DNA of 64,000 nt from Bacteroidota bacterium (GCA_025963715.1 JAOQAG010000001.1:124001-188000), one strand, 5' to 3'. Positions 1 through 7,761 are shown, counted from the stretch's first letter. Numbers and translations: made by a program. The notes: a model not told the origin generated them from the sequence alone.

Positions 1-885
1 TTGGTGATCGCCGCCAATGTGCGCGCAGATAGTATTTCGGATCTCGCCGTTCATGATCACTTTTGATTTTTCAAATCCTGTTTTTACATCCACCTGGTAA
101 CTTTCCGTGCGAAAACCGCTCAGGTATTGATCGTTGTAAGCCGTAATGTTTTGCATGTCCCATGGCTCCAATGCAGTGGTATAGCTTTCCGGAAGCGAAT
201 TACTTGCAAGCACCAGCACATCGTCAAAATCATTGTAAACCGTACCACTCACATACGTCCAGCGTGTGCGTGTAACGGTGCGTTCGCGTGTTACGGTTTT
301 GCCATCTTCCACGGTAGTATAGGTTTCCACGGTGGTATAGTCAATGCCGCGTTCGCCGGTATAATCGCTTTCTGTTTTGGAATTATACGTCCAGTAAGGA
401 ATGTACATCCCGTTTAACTTTTCGGCATTGTCCGCATAATTTTTCAGATCGTTCGGTGCAAACCACAGACTTTTGATCCATGCTTTAAAATCTTCGAAGG
501 CCGTTTTCTGATCCACTTTAAACGGCAATAAATATTTTGGCTTGATAATAGAATTTGCGGTACCGCCTGTAATTACCAGCGATGATGCGCAAAACGGACA
601 ATTATCGGAAGTAATGTTTGGCTTTAAGGTAGACGAAGCACCGCAATTGTTACATTTTACGGTAACGATCTCCTGTTTTTCCACACCAATGCCATTTTCA
701 TTCAGGAATTTTTCAAAATCAATTTCCTCAACAACTGTGGTTTCTGCAGCAGCTTTGATCTCATTTGCGCAACCACAATATTCACATTTTAAATGTGTTG
801 TTCCGGGTGCATATTTAAGCAGTGCGCCACATTCGCGGCAGTCGAGCTGATTGCTGACGTCTTTTGTTTTTTCTTCTAATTCCAT
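1..885 (-). CDS. Zinc-ribbon protein, YdjG-like (3' end cut by window edge)
   Basis: The ATG at 885 opens 295 codons without a stop to the window edge, so the C-terminus is missing. Two four-cysteine zinc ribbons are visible: C16/C19 with C34/C37, and C78/C81 with C96/C99. They are followed by an aromatic-rich domain without an obvious transmembrane segment in the visible part. Proteins of this build are often mislabelled as primosomal protein N' or superfamily II helicase, but no helicase motif is present. The gene follows an SPFH protein on the same strand (1124-2251). In Bacillus subtilis, zinc-ribbon YdjG and SPFH-like YdjI are likewise adjacent in a membrane-stress operon, so a role together at the membrane is a reasonable inference. 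The function is not demonstrated by sequence. Confidence 0.75.
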   Translation of the reverse strand, partial: MELEEKTKDVSNQLDCRECGALLKYAPGTTHLKCEYCGCANEIKAAAETTVVEEIDFEKFLNENGIGVEKQEIVTVKCNNCGASSTLKPNITSDNCPFCASSLVITGGTANSIIKPKYLLPFKVDQKTAFEDFKAWIKSLWFAPNDLKNYADNAEKLNGMYIPYWTYNSKTESDYTGERGIDYTTVETYTTVEDGKTVTRERTVTRTRWTYVSGTVYNDFDDVLVLASNSLPESYTTALEPWDMQNITAYNDQYLSGFRTESYQVDVKTGFEKSKVIMNGEIRNTICAHIGGDHQ

Positions 886-1123
886 ATTGGTTCAGTGGTT
901 TATTGGTTCACTAGTTCATTAGTGGTGTTTCCCGTGCTGTGTTTTGGTTCACTGGTTCACTGGTTCATTAGTTTATTGGTTCACTGGTGTGCTACATGTG
1001 AGTTGCTTGTGCTGTGTGTGTGCATATTGTATTAATTAATAATACACAACTCAAAGACTAACATGTACACAGAAAACATCCAGCACACTAATGAACCAAT
1101 GAACCAGTAAACCAATGAACTAA
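886..1123. repeat. Intergenic GGTTCACTGG-type inverted word repeats
   Basis: No gene is seen. The left part (886-1005) contains many imperfect copies of GGTTCACTGGTTCATTAG. The right part (1080-1122) carries the same words in reverse complement (CCAATGAACCAGTAAACC), so the spacer can fold back on itself. Similar words recur at 32940-32985 and 44400-44440. Confidence 0.7.
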
Positions 1124-2251
1124 CTACATTGGAGGTAAAGGAGGAGGAACCGCTGCAAATAAATGCGCAAGCTCTGCAACTTGTCCTGCTGGCAACCAGC
1201 CCGCCATTCCATTTTTCCAAACATTTGTTTCTCTTGTTAAAGCTCCTGTTTGTACCATCTGTGTTAATTGTGCTTCGGTAAACGGGCCGGTTTGCTGCCC
1301 GTTTGCAGCAACAAAATATTGTACAGATTGTGGAATTGGCGGTGGTGTATTTTGGTTCGCATTCGCTTGGTTTTGATTTGGATTAAACTGGTTTTGGTTG
1401 AACATGTTTCCCATTTGGTTTCCCATGCCCATACCCATTCCCATGCCTACACCGGCGCCCATGAGGCCACCGCCGCCATTCTCTGCTGCTTTTTCCATAG
1501 AGTTAGCTGCCTGGAATTGTGCATACGCACCCAGGTTCCCGATAATACCCATGCTGCTGCGTTTGTCCAATGCAGCTTCCACTTCCGGTGGTAACGAAAT
1601 ATTTTCGATCAGTAATTTAGTGATGTCAATACCCAGCTCATCAAACTCCGGGCGCATTTTGTCTCCGATGAATTTAGAAAGCTCATCGTAATTGGAAGCC
1701 ATATCCAGCACCGGGATTTTACTTTCTGCAACAGCATCGGTAAAACGCGTCATTACTAAATTGCGCAATTGTTCGGTTACTTCATCGGTTGTAAAATGAC
1801 CATCGGTACCGGCAATTTCTTTCAGGAATTTTTTCGCATCCTTGATCCGGAATGCATAATTTCCAAACGCACGGATGCGGATCGGGCCAAATTCTGCATC
1901 ACGCAGCATGATCGGATTTTTAGTTCCCCATTTCTGATTTGTGAATTGTTTGGTATTCACAAAATATACTTCGGCTTTGAACGGGCTGTTGAACCCGAAT
2001 TTCCAGCCTTTCAGCGTGGTCATCAACGGCATGTTCTGTGTTTGCAGGTCGTACATTCCCGGTTTGTATTCATCAGCCATTTGGCCTTCGTTTACAAATA
2101 CCGCTACCTGCGATTCGCGCACGGTAAGCTTTGCGCCCATTTTAATTTCATTCTGATAGCGTGGAAAACGCCATACGATCGTATCATTCGAGTTGTCCGT
2201 CCATTCAATGATGTCAACAAATTCGCCTTTTAGTTTATCAAATAGTCCCAT
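1124..2251 (-). CDS. SPFH-domain protein with C-terminal GYF-like domain (YdjI-like)
   Basis: This 375-residue protein has an N-terminal SPFH/band-7-like domain (about residues 1-240) of the YdjI or 'virion core protein' type. A Gly-Met and Asn-Gln-rich linker follows (about 258-308, including MGMGMGMGNQMG and repeated NQNQ). The C-terminus (about 312-365) looks like a GYF_2 domain, with a YFVAANGQQTGPF start and a conserved WKNGMAGW segment. SPFH proteins scaffold membrane microdomains, and GYF domains bind proline-rich partners. The neighbouring zinc-ribbon protein is the likely functional companion. There is no transmembrane helix, so attachment would be peripheral. A TAnnTTTG promoter element lies 38 bp upstream (2289-2296). 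Confidence 0.8.
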   Translation of the reverse strand: MGLFDKLKGEFVDIIEWTDNSNDTIVWRFPRYQNEIKMGAKLTVRESQVAVFVNEGQMADEYKPGMYDLQTQNMPLMTTLKGWKFGFNSPFKAEVYFVNTKQFTNQKWGTKNPIMLRDAEFGPIRIRAFGNYAFRIKDAKKFLKEIAGTDGHFTTDEVTEQLRNLVMTRFTDAVAESKIPVLDMASNYDELSKFIGDKMRPEFDELGIDITKLLIENISLPPEVEAALDKRSSMGIIGNLGAYAQFQAANSMEKAAENGGGGLMGAGVGMGMGMGMGNQMGNMFNQNQFNPNQNQANANQNTPPPIPQSVQYFVAANGQQTGPFTEAQLTQMVQTGALTRETNVWKNGMAGWLPAGQVAELAHLFAAVPPPLPPM

Positions 2252-2288
2252 GTATGTGTGATTAAAATTGTTTCTTTTTTTAGCAGAT

Positions 2289-2296
2289 CAAACTTA
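2289..2296 (-). promoter_or_regulatory. TAnnTTTG -7 element upstream of the SPFH gene
   Basis: On the minus strand the sequence reads TAAGTTTG, matching the Bacteroidota -7 consensus TAnnTTTG. It lies about 38 nt before the ATG at 2251. No convincing -33 element was seen. Confidence 0.45.
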
Positions 2297-2377
2297 GATT
2301 AATTCAGGTAAAAAACAAAGAAGTTTTTTACAGTCATTAGTTTTTAGTCGTTAGTAGTTAGACTGTGTACTCTGTGT

Positions 2378-2836
2378 TTAGTTTTCCGGGGCAGGAGTCG
2401 AGTTACCGCCGTCCAGCACATATTTCCAGCTGCCATCAGTTTGTTTTTTCCAGATGCTGATGTAATTTCCATAGATGGTGGTGTCGCGGGTGGTGCCATC
2501 GCTTGGTACAAAAATAGACCAGTTGCCAAATGTGTAGCCCAAATCGCCGGAAGCTGCAATATCCGCCTTTACCGGCGTCCATTGAAATTTTAAGACACCG
2601 TCCTGCGCATGTTCTGCAAACATTTTTTCAAGATCGGGTTTGTTCATGATCGGTGCTTCGCCCGGACGTAATTTTACGACATCATCGGCTGCATATTTTA
2701 TAAATGCTTCCTGCATTCCTTTGTCCATGCACATGGCAGAAAATTCTTTATCGGTTTTTAAAATATCATCTACATTTCCTTTATGAGTTGTGCAGGCAAG
2801 AAACGGAATCAGGAGAATACACAGTGTTTTTTTCAC
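2378..2836 (-). CDS. DUF4440/SnoaL-like lipoprotein
   Basis: The protein has 152 residues. The N-terminus MKKTLCILLIPFLAC is a lipoprotein signal with Cys at residue 15, so the mature protein is probably membrane-anchored. The rest resembles the DUF4440/SnoaL-like NTF2 fold: an N-terminal helix, a central stretch reaching YTFGNWSIFV, and a final strand ending GSWKYVLDGGNS. These small proteins are related to ketosteroid isomerases, but most have no known substrate and I assign none. The gene stands alone between the SPFH gene on the same strand and a divergent flavoprotein gene. The 125-bp gap to the SPFH gene argues against tight co-transcription. Confidence 0.72.
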   Translation of the reverse strand: MKKTLCILLIPFLACTTHKGNVDDILKTDKEFSAMCMDKGMQEAFIKYAADDVVKLRPGEAPIMNKPDLEKMFAEHAQDGVLKFQWTPVKADIAASGDLGYTFGNWSIFVPSDGTTRDTTIYGNYISIWKKQTDGSWKYVLDGGNSTPAPEN

Positions 2837-2900
2837 AATTGATTATTTAAGGTTGAACAGCGCAATTTTTGTACTTTTAAAAACTCAAAATTAACCCGAT

Positions 2901-4127
2901 TTGAATTCAAAACAAATAATAATTACAGGAGGTGGCGCCGCCGGTTTTTTTGCGGCCATCAATACGGCGGAACAGCATCCGGAATGTAGCGTGATCTTGC
3001 TGGAAAAAAGCAGCAAATTGCTTTCGAAAGTACGCGTTTCAGGCGGCGGCCGCTGCAATGTAACACATGCCTGCTTTGATAATGGCTTATTAATAAAACA
3101 TTATCCGCGTGGCGAAAAAGAATTGCGTAATGCATTTAGTCGCTTTAGCACGCAGGATACCGTTAACTGGTTTGAGCAGCGCGGTGTGGCTTTAAAAACG
3201 GAAGCCGACGGGCGTATGTTCCCGGTAACGGATAGTTCCGAAACCATTGTGAATTGCCTGATGAAAGCGGCGGAGCAGGCCAATGTAAGCATCAAACTGA
3301 ATGTGGATATTGAGGAGATCGTTAAAAACAAAGACGATACATTTACGCTAAACGCCAAAGGTGGCGGTACATTCAGCTGTGATAAGCTGGTGATTGCTAC
3401 CGGTGGTAATCCTAAAAGTGAAGCGTATGAATGGCTGCGTAAACTCGGCCATACGGTTGTAAAGCCAATGCCTTCGCTGTTCACATTTAATATTCCTGAT
3501 AACCCGGTAACGCAGCTGATGGGCGTTTCGGTGCCTTTCGCGAAAGTGAAAGTAGCCAGCACCAAACTGGAAACGGAAGGCCCGTTGCTGATCACACATT
3601 GGGGCATGAGCGGGCCTGCTGTTTTAAAAGCATCGGCCTGGGGCGCACGCATCTTGGGCGAAATGGATTATAATTTTATTGCGCTGATCAACTGGCTGCC
3701 AAAGCACACGGACGAAAAGCTGCGCATCGAATTTAATAATCAGCGCGAGGAAAATCCCGCGAAAACGGTGATCAGTAATTGTCCGCTGGAATTGCCAAAA
3801 CGACTGTGGGAATATTTGGTGACTAAATCCGGGATCCCGGAAACTACCCGTTGGGCGGATCTTTCCAAGAAAAATAATAATCAGCTGATGAATAACCTGA
3901 TCAATGATGAATATAAGGTAAAGGGTAAAACCACATTTAAGGAGGAATTTGTGACGTGTGGTGGCATCAATTTAAAAGAGATTGACTTTTCCACTATGGA
4001 AAGTAAAGTGGTGCCGGGTTTGTTTTTTGCGGGCGAAATTATGGATGTGGATGGAGTTACGGGCGGTTTTAATTTTCAGAATGCCTGGAGCGGGGGATGG
4101 ATCGTGGCGCAGAATATCGCTACGTAG
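2901..4127 (+). CDS. HI0933/BaiN-family NAD(P)/FAD-dependent oxidoreductase
   Basis: This 408-residue flavoprotein starts with a TTG codon: the FAD-binding strand IIITGGGAAGFFAA begins at residue 6, leaving no room for a later start. The dinucleotide-binding GGGAAG motif, the family signature SGGGRCNVTH (about 48-57) and a C-terminal FAGEIMDVDGVTGGFNFQ motif place it in the HI0933 (YhiN) family. A few members reduce steroid or bile-acid intermediates, but most have unknown substrates. It is cytoplasmic, with no signal peptide. It is divergent from the lipoprotein gene and followed by a repeat-rich spacer, so it is probably monocistronic. Confidence 0.87.
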   Translation: MNSKQIIITGGGAAGFFAAINTAEQHPECSVILLEKSSKLLSKVRVSGGGRCNVTHACFDNGLLIKHYPRGEKELRNAFSRFSTQDTVNWFEQRGVALKTEADGRMFPVTDSSETIVNCLMKAAEQANVSIKLNVDIEEIVKNKDDTFTLNAKGGGTFSCDKLVIATGGNPKSEAYEWLRKLGHTVVKPMPSLFTFNIPDNPVTQLMGVSVPFAKVKVASTKLETEGPLLITHWGMSGPAVLKASAWGARILGEMDYNFIALINWLPKHTDEKLRIEFNNQREENPAKTVISNCPLELPKRLWEYLVTKSGIPETTRWADLSKKNNNQLMNNLINDEYKVKGKTTFKEEFVTCGGINLKEIDFSTMESKVVPGLFFAGEIMDVDGVTGGFNFQNAWSGGWIVAQNIAT

Positions 4128-4485
4128 CCACAGATTAAAAAATTAAAATTGATTACTCCGATCCGCGTTTAAAACAAATAAAAGTCCACCACATAAGGCA
4201 CAAAGAAACACATAAGAGTTGGGTGTAACATACCAACGTATAATTTTTTACACGCCTTGCCTTATGTGTTTCTTTGTGCCTTATGTGGTGGAAAAAGCAC
4301 GCGGCTTTGCGTTCTCTGCGCCTAAAAAATTTAACCACAAAAGGAACAAAAGAAAGCAAAAGAGCCTCGCCTTATATTTTCTTTTGTTTGCTTTTGTGGT
4401 TCAAAAGACCTACAGCTTTGCGTTCTCTGCGCCTTCTCCGCGAACTTTGCGGTAAAATACCCACAGTATTGTAAATGTTAAAAAT
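4128..4485. repeat. Intergenic CCACATAAGGCAC-family hairpin repeats
   Basis: No gene is seen. A perfect 31-bp inverted repeat has arms at 4186-4216 and 4261-4291, separated by a 44-nt loop. Its left arm begins CCACCACATAAGGCACAAAG. A second, less perfect copy follows (about 4334-4403, with ACCACAAAAGGAACAAAAG opposite CTTTTGTTTGCTTTTGTGGT). Related copies occur at 16077-16567, 19477-19548 and 27360-27392. Confidence 0.85.
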
Positions 4486-4492
4486 AAATAAA

Positions 4493-4517
4493 TGTATATA
4501 CATATAATGTATTTGTA
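4493..4517. promoter_or_regulatory. Operator-like palindrome upstream of marR
   Basis: TGTATATACAT and ATGTATTTGTA are separated by ATA. The sequence matches the perfect palindrome at 5026-5050 in length, spacing and 20 of 25 positions. It sits just upstream of the -7 element (4531-4538) of the MarR gene. Position and similarity suggest an autoregulatory MarR binding site. Confidence 0.6.
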
Positions 4518-4530
4518 TTTATTTTATTTG

Positions 4531-4538
4531 TATCTTTG
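4531..4538 (+). promoter_or_regulatory. TAnnTTTG -7 element of the marR gene
   Basis: TATCTTTG matches the Bacteroidota -7 consensus and lies 19 nt before the ATG at 4557. It overlaps the in-frame TTG at 4536, which argues that the protein does not start there. Confidence 0.6.
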
Positions 4539-4556
4539 TACCATAAATTTAACACA

Positions 4557-5006
4557 ATGGAAATCGGTAAAGAAATAAAACAGGAAAAATTCAGAGACGA
4601 ATACCAGAAACTGGTGATCAATGTTTTTTTTACAAGCAACTGGCTGGGCGCTATACACGCCTGCAGCCTGAAAGCCTACGGTATTTCTCCGCAGCAATTT
4701 AATTTATTACGCATTTTACGAGGACAACATCCAAAACCGGCTACGGTTAATTTATTGATCGACCGGATGCTGGATAAAAATTCGAATGCATCGCGTTTGG
4801 TTGAAAAATTACGCCTGAAAAAATTAGTAGAGCGTGCAACGTGCCAGGATGACAGAAGAGCAGTAAATGTTGTCATTACTCAAAAAGGTCTGGACATGCT
4901 GGAAGAGATCGATAAGCATGATGAAACGCTTACAAAAGAGCTGAAAAACCTTACAGTGAAAGAGGCCGAGCAGTTAAACACACTTCTTGACAAATTGAGG
5001 GGTTAA
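4557..5006 (+). CDS. MarR-family transcriptional regulator
   Basis: This 149-residue regulator has a winged-helix core: SPQQFNLLRILRGQHP, then the recognition-helix region NASRLVEKLRLKKLVER, and a wing DDRRAVNVVITQKG. These are typical of MarR repressors that respond to small molecules or oxidants. An upstream in-frame TTG (4536) lies within the predicted -7 element, so ATG 4557 is preferred. Near-matching palindromes flank the gene, one before its promoter and one before yceI, suggesting it represses itself and the downstream genes. The following genes (YceI, DOPA-dioxygenase-like, isomerase-like, pirin) suggest sensing of quinones, phenolics or electrophiles. That ligand is inference. Confidence 0.88.
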   Translation: MEIGKEIKQEKFRDEYQKLVINVFFTSNWLGAIHACSLKAYGISPQQFNLLRILRGQHPKPATVNLLIDRMLDKNSNASRLVEKLRLKKLVERATCQDDRRAVNVVITQKGLDMLEEIDKHDETLTKELKNLTVKEAEQLNTLLDKLRG

Positions 5007-5025
5007 AAAAATTTGGTATAATATA

Positions 5026-5050
5026 TGTATCTACATATAATGTAGATACA
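5026..5050. promoter_or_regulatory. Perfect 25-bp operator palindrome upstream of yceI
   Basis: TGTATCTACAT, ATA, ATGTAGATACA: two perfect 11-bp arms around a 3-nt spacer. It lies between the marR stop and the yceI start. The same arrangement stands before marR at 4493-4517, so it is probably the binding site of the MarR protein encoded between them. Confidence 0.7.
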
Positions 5051-5122
5051 AGCAATCAGGCATGAATAATTAACAAGCAATAAATAACAATAATTACAAA
5101 CAATTAAAAACCCAAAAACACA

Positions 5123-5665
5123 ATGGAAACAACAAATGATTTGAAAGTATGGACATTGGATCCGGCACACTCAAGTGTACACTTTGCAGTAAAACACATG
5201 ATCGTAAGCAACACAAAAGGTTCGTTCAGTGATTACAAAGTAAATGTAACAACCAAAGGATTGAGCTTTGAAGATGCAAAAATCGAATTGGAAATTGATG
5301 TGAATAGCATCGATACAAAAATGGCTGACCGTGATAATCACTTGCGTGGTGCGGATTTCTTCGATGTGGAAAAATATCCTACGATCAAATTTGTTTCTAC
5401 TTCCATGAAAAAAATCAATGAGGAAGATTACAGCCTGAAAGGGAATATGACCATCAAGGATGTAACGAAAGAGATTGAGTTTAAAGTTAATTATGGCGGA
5501 CAAGTAGTGGATCCATGGGGAAATACCCGTTCGGGATTTACATTGGAAAGCGCTATTGACCGTTTTGATTTTGGTTTGACCTGGAATGCATTGATCGAAG
5601 CAGGTAGTGCGATGGTTGGTAAAACCGTGAAATTGCAGGCAGAGATCGAAATAACAACTAAATAA
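5123..5665 (+). CDS. YceI-family lipocalin-like protein
   Basis: The 180-residue protein spans a full YceI domain, beginning WTLDPAHSSVHFAVKHM and including the family features GSFSDYKV and a central region around NHLRGADFFDVEKYP. YceI proteins form a lipocalin-like beta barrel that can bind long isoprenoid or amphipathic ligands. There is no signal peptide, so this copy should be cytoplasmic, unlike periplasmic E. coli YceI. It follows marR by 116 bp with an intervening perfect palindrome, and it leads the detoxification gene set ending at 7667. A role in binding or buffering a lipophilic quinone-like compound is inferred from context only. Confidence 0.88.
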   Translation: METTNDLKVWTLDPAHSSVHFAVKHMIVSNTKGSFSDYKVNVTTKGLSFEDAKIELEIDVNSIDTKMADRDNHLRGADFFDVEKYPTIKFVSTSMKKINEEDYSLKGNMTIKDVTKEIEFKVNYGGQVVDPWGNTRSGFTLESAIDRFDFGLTWNALIEAGSAMVGKTVKLQAEIEITTK

Positions 5666-5800
5666 TGGCATACCGTTTCTGCGCGCACAGCAAGCCGCAA
5701 ATGCAGGTTTGTGATATTTGAATAAAGGCCTGCTGTGCCTGAAACGGATTTCTTACTTTTAGGGAATTAATAAAAGAAGAAATAAATACAAAAAAATAAA

Positions 5801-6586
5801 ATGGAAGCAAAAAAAAACCTTACACCCGCATTGTTCGTTAGTCACGGTTCCCCGATGAACGCGATCGCACAAAATGCATACACGCAGGATCTGAACAAGA
5901 TCGGAAATGCATTAAAGAATGTAAGTGCGGTGCTGGTGATCTCTGCGCATTGGGAAACAAACGGATTGTTTGTAACCGCTTCGGAAGATCTGGCTACGTA
6001 CCACGATTTCAGAGGTTTTCCGCAAGAGCTGCACGAAGTTGAATATCCTGTAAAAGGCGCATTGAGCCTGATCCCGGAAATTGAAAAATTAATTTTTGAA
6101 GAAGTAAAACAGGATACCAAACGCGGGCTTGATCATGGTGCATGGAGCATGCTGCTGCATTTGTTCCCGGAAAAAAAAATTCCGGTATTGCAGTTGAGCA
6201 TCGACAAAACCCGCTCCTTTGCTGAGCATTTGGAGCTTGCAAAAAAACTGGCGCCTTTGCGTGAAGAAAATATCCTGATCCTGGCAAGTGGTAACATGAC
6301 GCATAATTTTTCGCATTTGAATTTCGGGAATATGGATGCAAAACCTTTTGCATGGGCAATCGAATTTGATGAATTAGTGAAGGATGCATTTTTAAGCGGG
6401 GATGAGCGGGCGCTTGCTGAGATTGATAAAGCGGGTGATCTGTTTAGAATGAACCATCCAAGTCCCGATCATTTTATTCCATTGCTTTATTTAATGGGTG
6501 TAAAAAATGAGAACGACAGAGTACAATTTCCGCACATGAGCTGGCAATACGGAACCATGAGCATGCGGCATATTTTACTGAGCTAG
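5801..6586 (+). CDS. ygiD: 4,5-DOPA dioxygenase extradiol-like protein (LigB superfamily)
   Basis: This 261-residue protein matches the YgiD/DODA family. Conserved metal-site and catalytic histidines are visible in LFVSHGSPMNA (H15), VISAHWET (H50), GLDHGAWSML (H112) and ASGNMTHNFSHL. Characterised relatives open the ring of DOPA-type catechols using a divalent metal, but the natural substrate in most bacteria is unknown. The length is normal for the family. It lies between yceI and the isomerase-like gene, all on the plus strand, and probably belongs to the MarR-controlled unit. The company of a muconolactone-isomerase-like protein and pirin fits aromatic or quinone turnover. Confidence 0.87.
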   Translation: MEAKKNLTPALFVSHGSPMNAIAQNAYTQDLNKIGNALKNVSAVLVISAHWETNGLFVTASEDLATYHDFRGFPQELHEVEYPVKGALSLIPEIEKLIFEEVKQDTKRGLDHGAWSMLLHLFPEKKIPVLQLSIDKTRSFAEHLELAKKLAPLREENILILASGNMTHNFSHLNFGNMDAKPFAWAIEFDELVKDAFLSGDERALAEIDKAGDLFRMNHPSPDHFIPLLYLMGVKNENDRVQFPHMSWQYGTMSMRHILLS

Positions 6587-6642
6587 TTTGTGTTTACACG
6601 GATGCTCATCTATATAAAAACGAAAATTAAAACCGATATATA

Positions 6643-6939
6643 ATGAATCAGTACATGATCACGATAAAACTTCCGAATGAAATTACGGAAGATTTTGTAC
6701 GGTTAATTCCGAAACAACGACAACACATTAATCGCTTGATGGACCAGGGAAAAATAGCGCAGTATTCGCTTTCCATAGACCGCAGCATCGTATGGGTAAC
6801 CATGCAGGCATTGTCGGAGCGCGAAGTGATGGACATTCTCGCGAACTTCCCGCTGATCGGATACATGAAACCGGAAATACAGGAGCTTGCTTTTTTTAAC
6901 AGCGTTTCCAATGAATTACCAAAATTAATAATGAACTAA
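6643..6939 (+). CDS. Muconolactone delta-isomerase-like small protein
   Basis: This 98-residue protein resembles the muconolactone isomerase/dimeric alpha-beta barrel fold. The first strand is YMITIKLP, a helix around FVRLIPKQRQHINRLMDQGK follows, and the pattern then runs YSLSIDRSIVWVTM and MDILANFPLIGYMKPEIQEL. True muconolactone isomerases act in the catechol branch of the beta-ketoadipate pathway, but no other genes of that pathway are present, so the reaction is not assigned. It lies 17 bp before pirin and 56 bp after the dioxygenase gene, consistent with one transcript. Confidence 0.68.
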   Translation: MNQYMITIKLPNEITEDFVRLIPKQRQHINRLMDQGKIAQYSLSIDRSIVWVTMQALSEREVMDILANFPLIGYMKPEIQELAFFNSVSNELPKLIMN

Positions 6940-6956
6940 AAAGAAAGGATTACCAA

Positions 6957-7667
6957 ATGAAAACTGTTTTTCATAAATCAACTGAGCGCGGACATGCTGA
7001 CCATGGCTGGCTTAACGCACATCACTCATTCAGCTTTGCCAGCTATCACGATGAATCGAAAGTACATTTCGGATTGCTGCGGGTATTGAACGATGATATT
7101 GTTGCTGCCGGAATGGGTTTTGGATCGCACCCGCATGATAATATGGAAATTGTAACGATCCCGTTGAGCGGAACGTTGGAACACCGCGACAGTATGGGAA
7201 ATGTCGGCGTGATTCGTCCGAACGAGATCCAGGCGATGAGTGCCGGATCGGGATTGACGCACTCTGAATACAATCATTCAAAAACGGAACCGATCAACTT
7301 ATTGCAGATCTGGGTGTTTCCGAAAGAACGCAATATCAAACCGCGTTACGATCAGAAAATATTTTCGGAAGCAGATAAAGCCGGAAAATTTAAAACCATT
7401 GTGGCGCCTGTTAAAGCGGACGATGTAATGTGGATCAACCAGGATGCTTATTTTTCACTGGGTAAATTTTCAACAGATACCAAACAGGAATATAAAATGC
7501 AGCATGCCGGAAACGGAAGCTATGTGTTTGTGATCGAAGGAAGCGCCACTATAAACGGACAAAAATTAGGAAAACGCGATGCTTTGGGCGTGTGGGATAC
7601 GGATAAGTTTGAGCTGGAGATCGGCGCCGGGTCCGAGATCCTGATCATTGATGTGCCGATGGAGTAA
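6957..7667 (+). CDS. Pirin-family protein (YhhW-like quercetin dioxygenase)
   Basis: The 236-residue bicupin shows the pirin signature. The N-terminal cupin holds the metal ligands H58 and H60 (GSHPHDNMEI) and H102 and E104 (LTHSEYN). The YhhW-like C-terminal cupin ends in a DALGVWD segment. E. coli YhhW oxidises quercetin in vitro, while other pirins act as redox-sensing cofactors. The complete metal site suggests an active enzyme. It is the last gene of the run from marR, followed by a strong terminator at 7701-7736, which supports a marR-to-pirin transcription unit. Confidence 0.9.
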   Translation: MKTVFHKSTERGHADHGWLNAHHSFSFASYHDESKVHFGLLRVLNDDIVAAGMGFGSHPHDNMEIVTIPLSGTLEHRDSMGNVGVIRPNEIQAMSAGSGLTHSEYNHSKTEPINLLQIWVFPKERNIKPRYDQKIFSEADKAGKFKTIVAPVKADDVMWINQDAYFSLGKFSTDTKQEYKMQHAGNGSYVFVIEGSATINGQKLGKRDALGVWDTDKFELEIGAGSEILIIDVPME

Positions 7668-7700
7668 AGAAGAAATTATAAATGATGGATTATAAATTAT

Positions 7701-7736
7701 AAATCCCGTGTTACGATTGTAGCGCGGGATTTTTTG
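7701..7736 (+). terminator. Rho-independent terminator after pirin
   Basis: AAATCCCG pairs with CGGGATTT around a 16-nt loop and runs into a T-rich tract. It closes the marR-pirin unit. Confidence 0.8.
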
Positions 7737-7761
7737 TTTTCATCAAACCAACATAAAAAAA

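Noticed and set aside
1-885. Primosomal protein N' or helicase label for the zinc-ribbon protein
   Set aside because: No Walker or helicase motifs are seen in the visible 295 residues; only zinc ribbons match.
1398-1691. Met-Pro-rich frame opposite the SPFH gene
   Set aside because: It is the complement of the Gly-Met linker coding sequence and not a gene.
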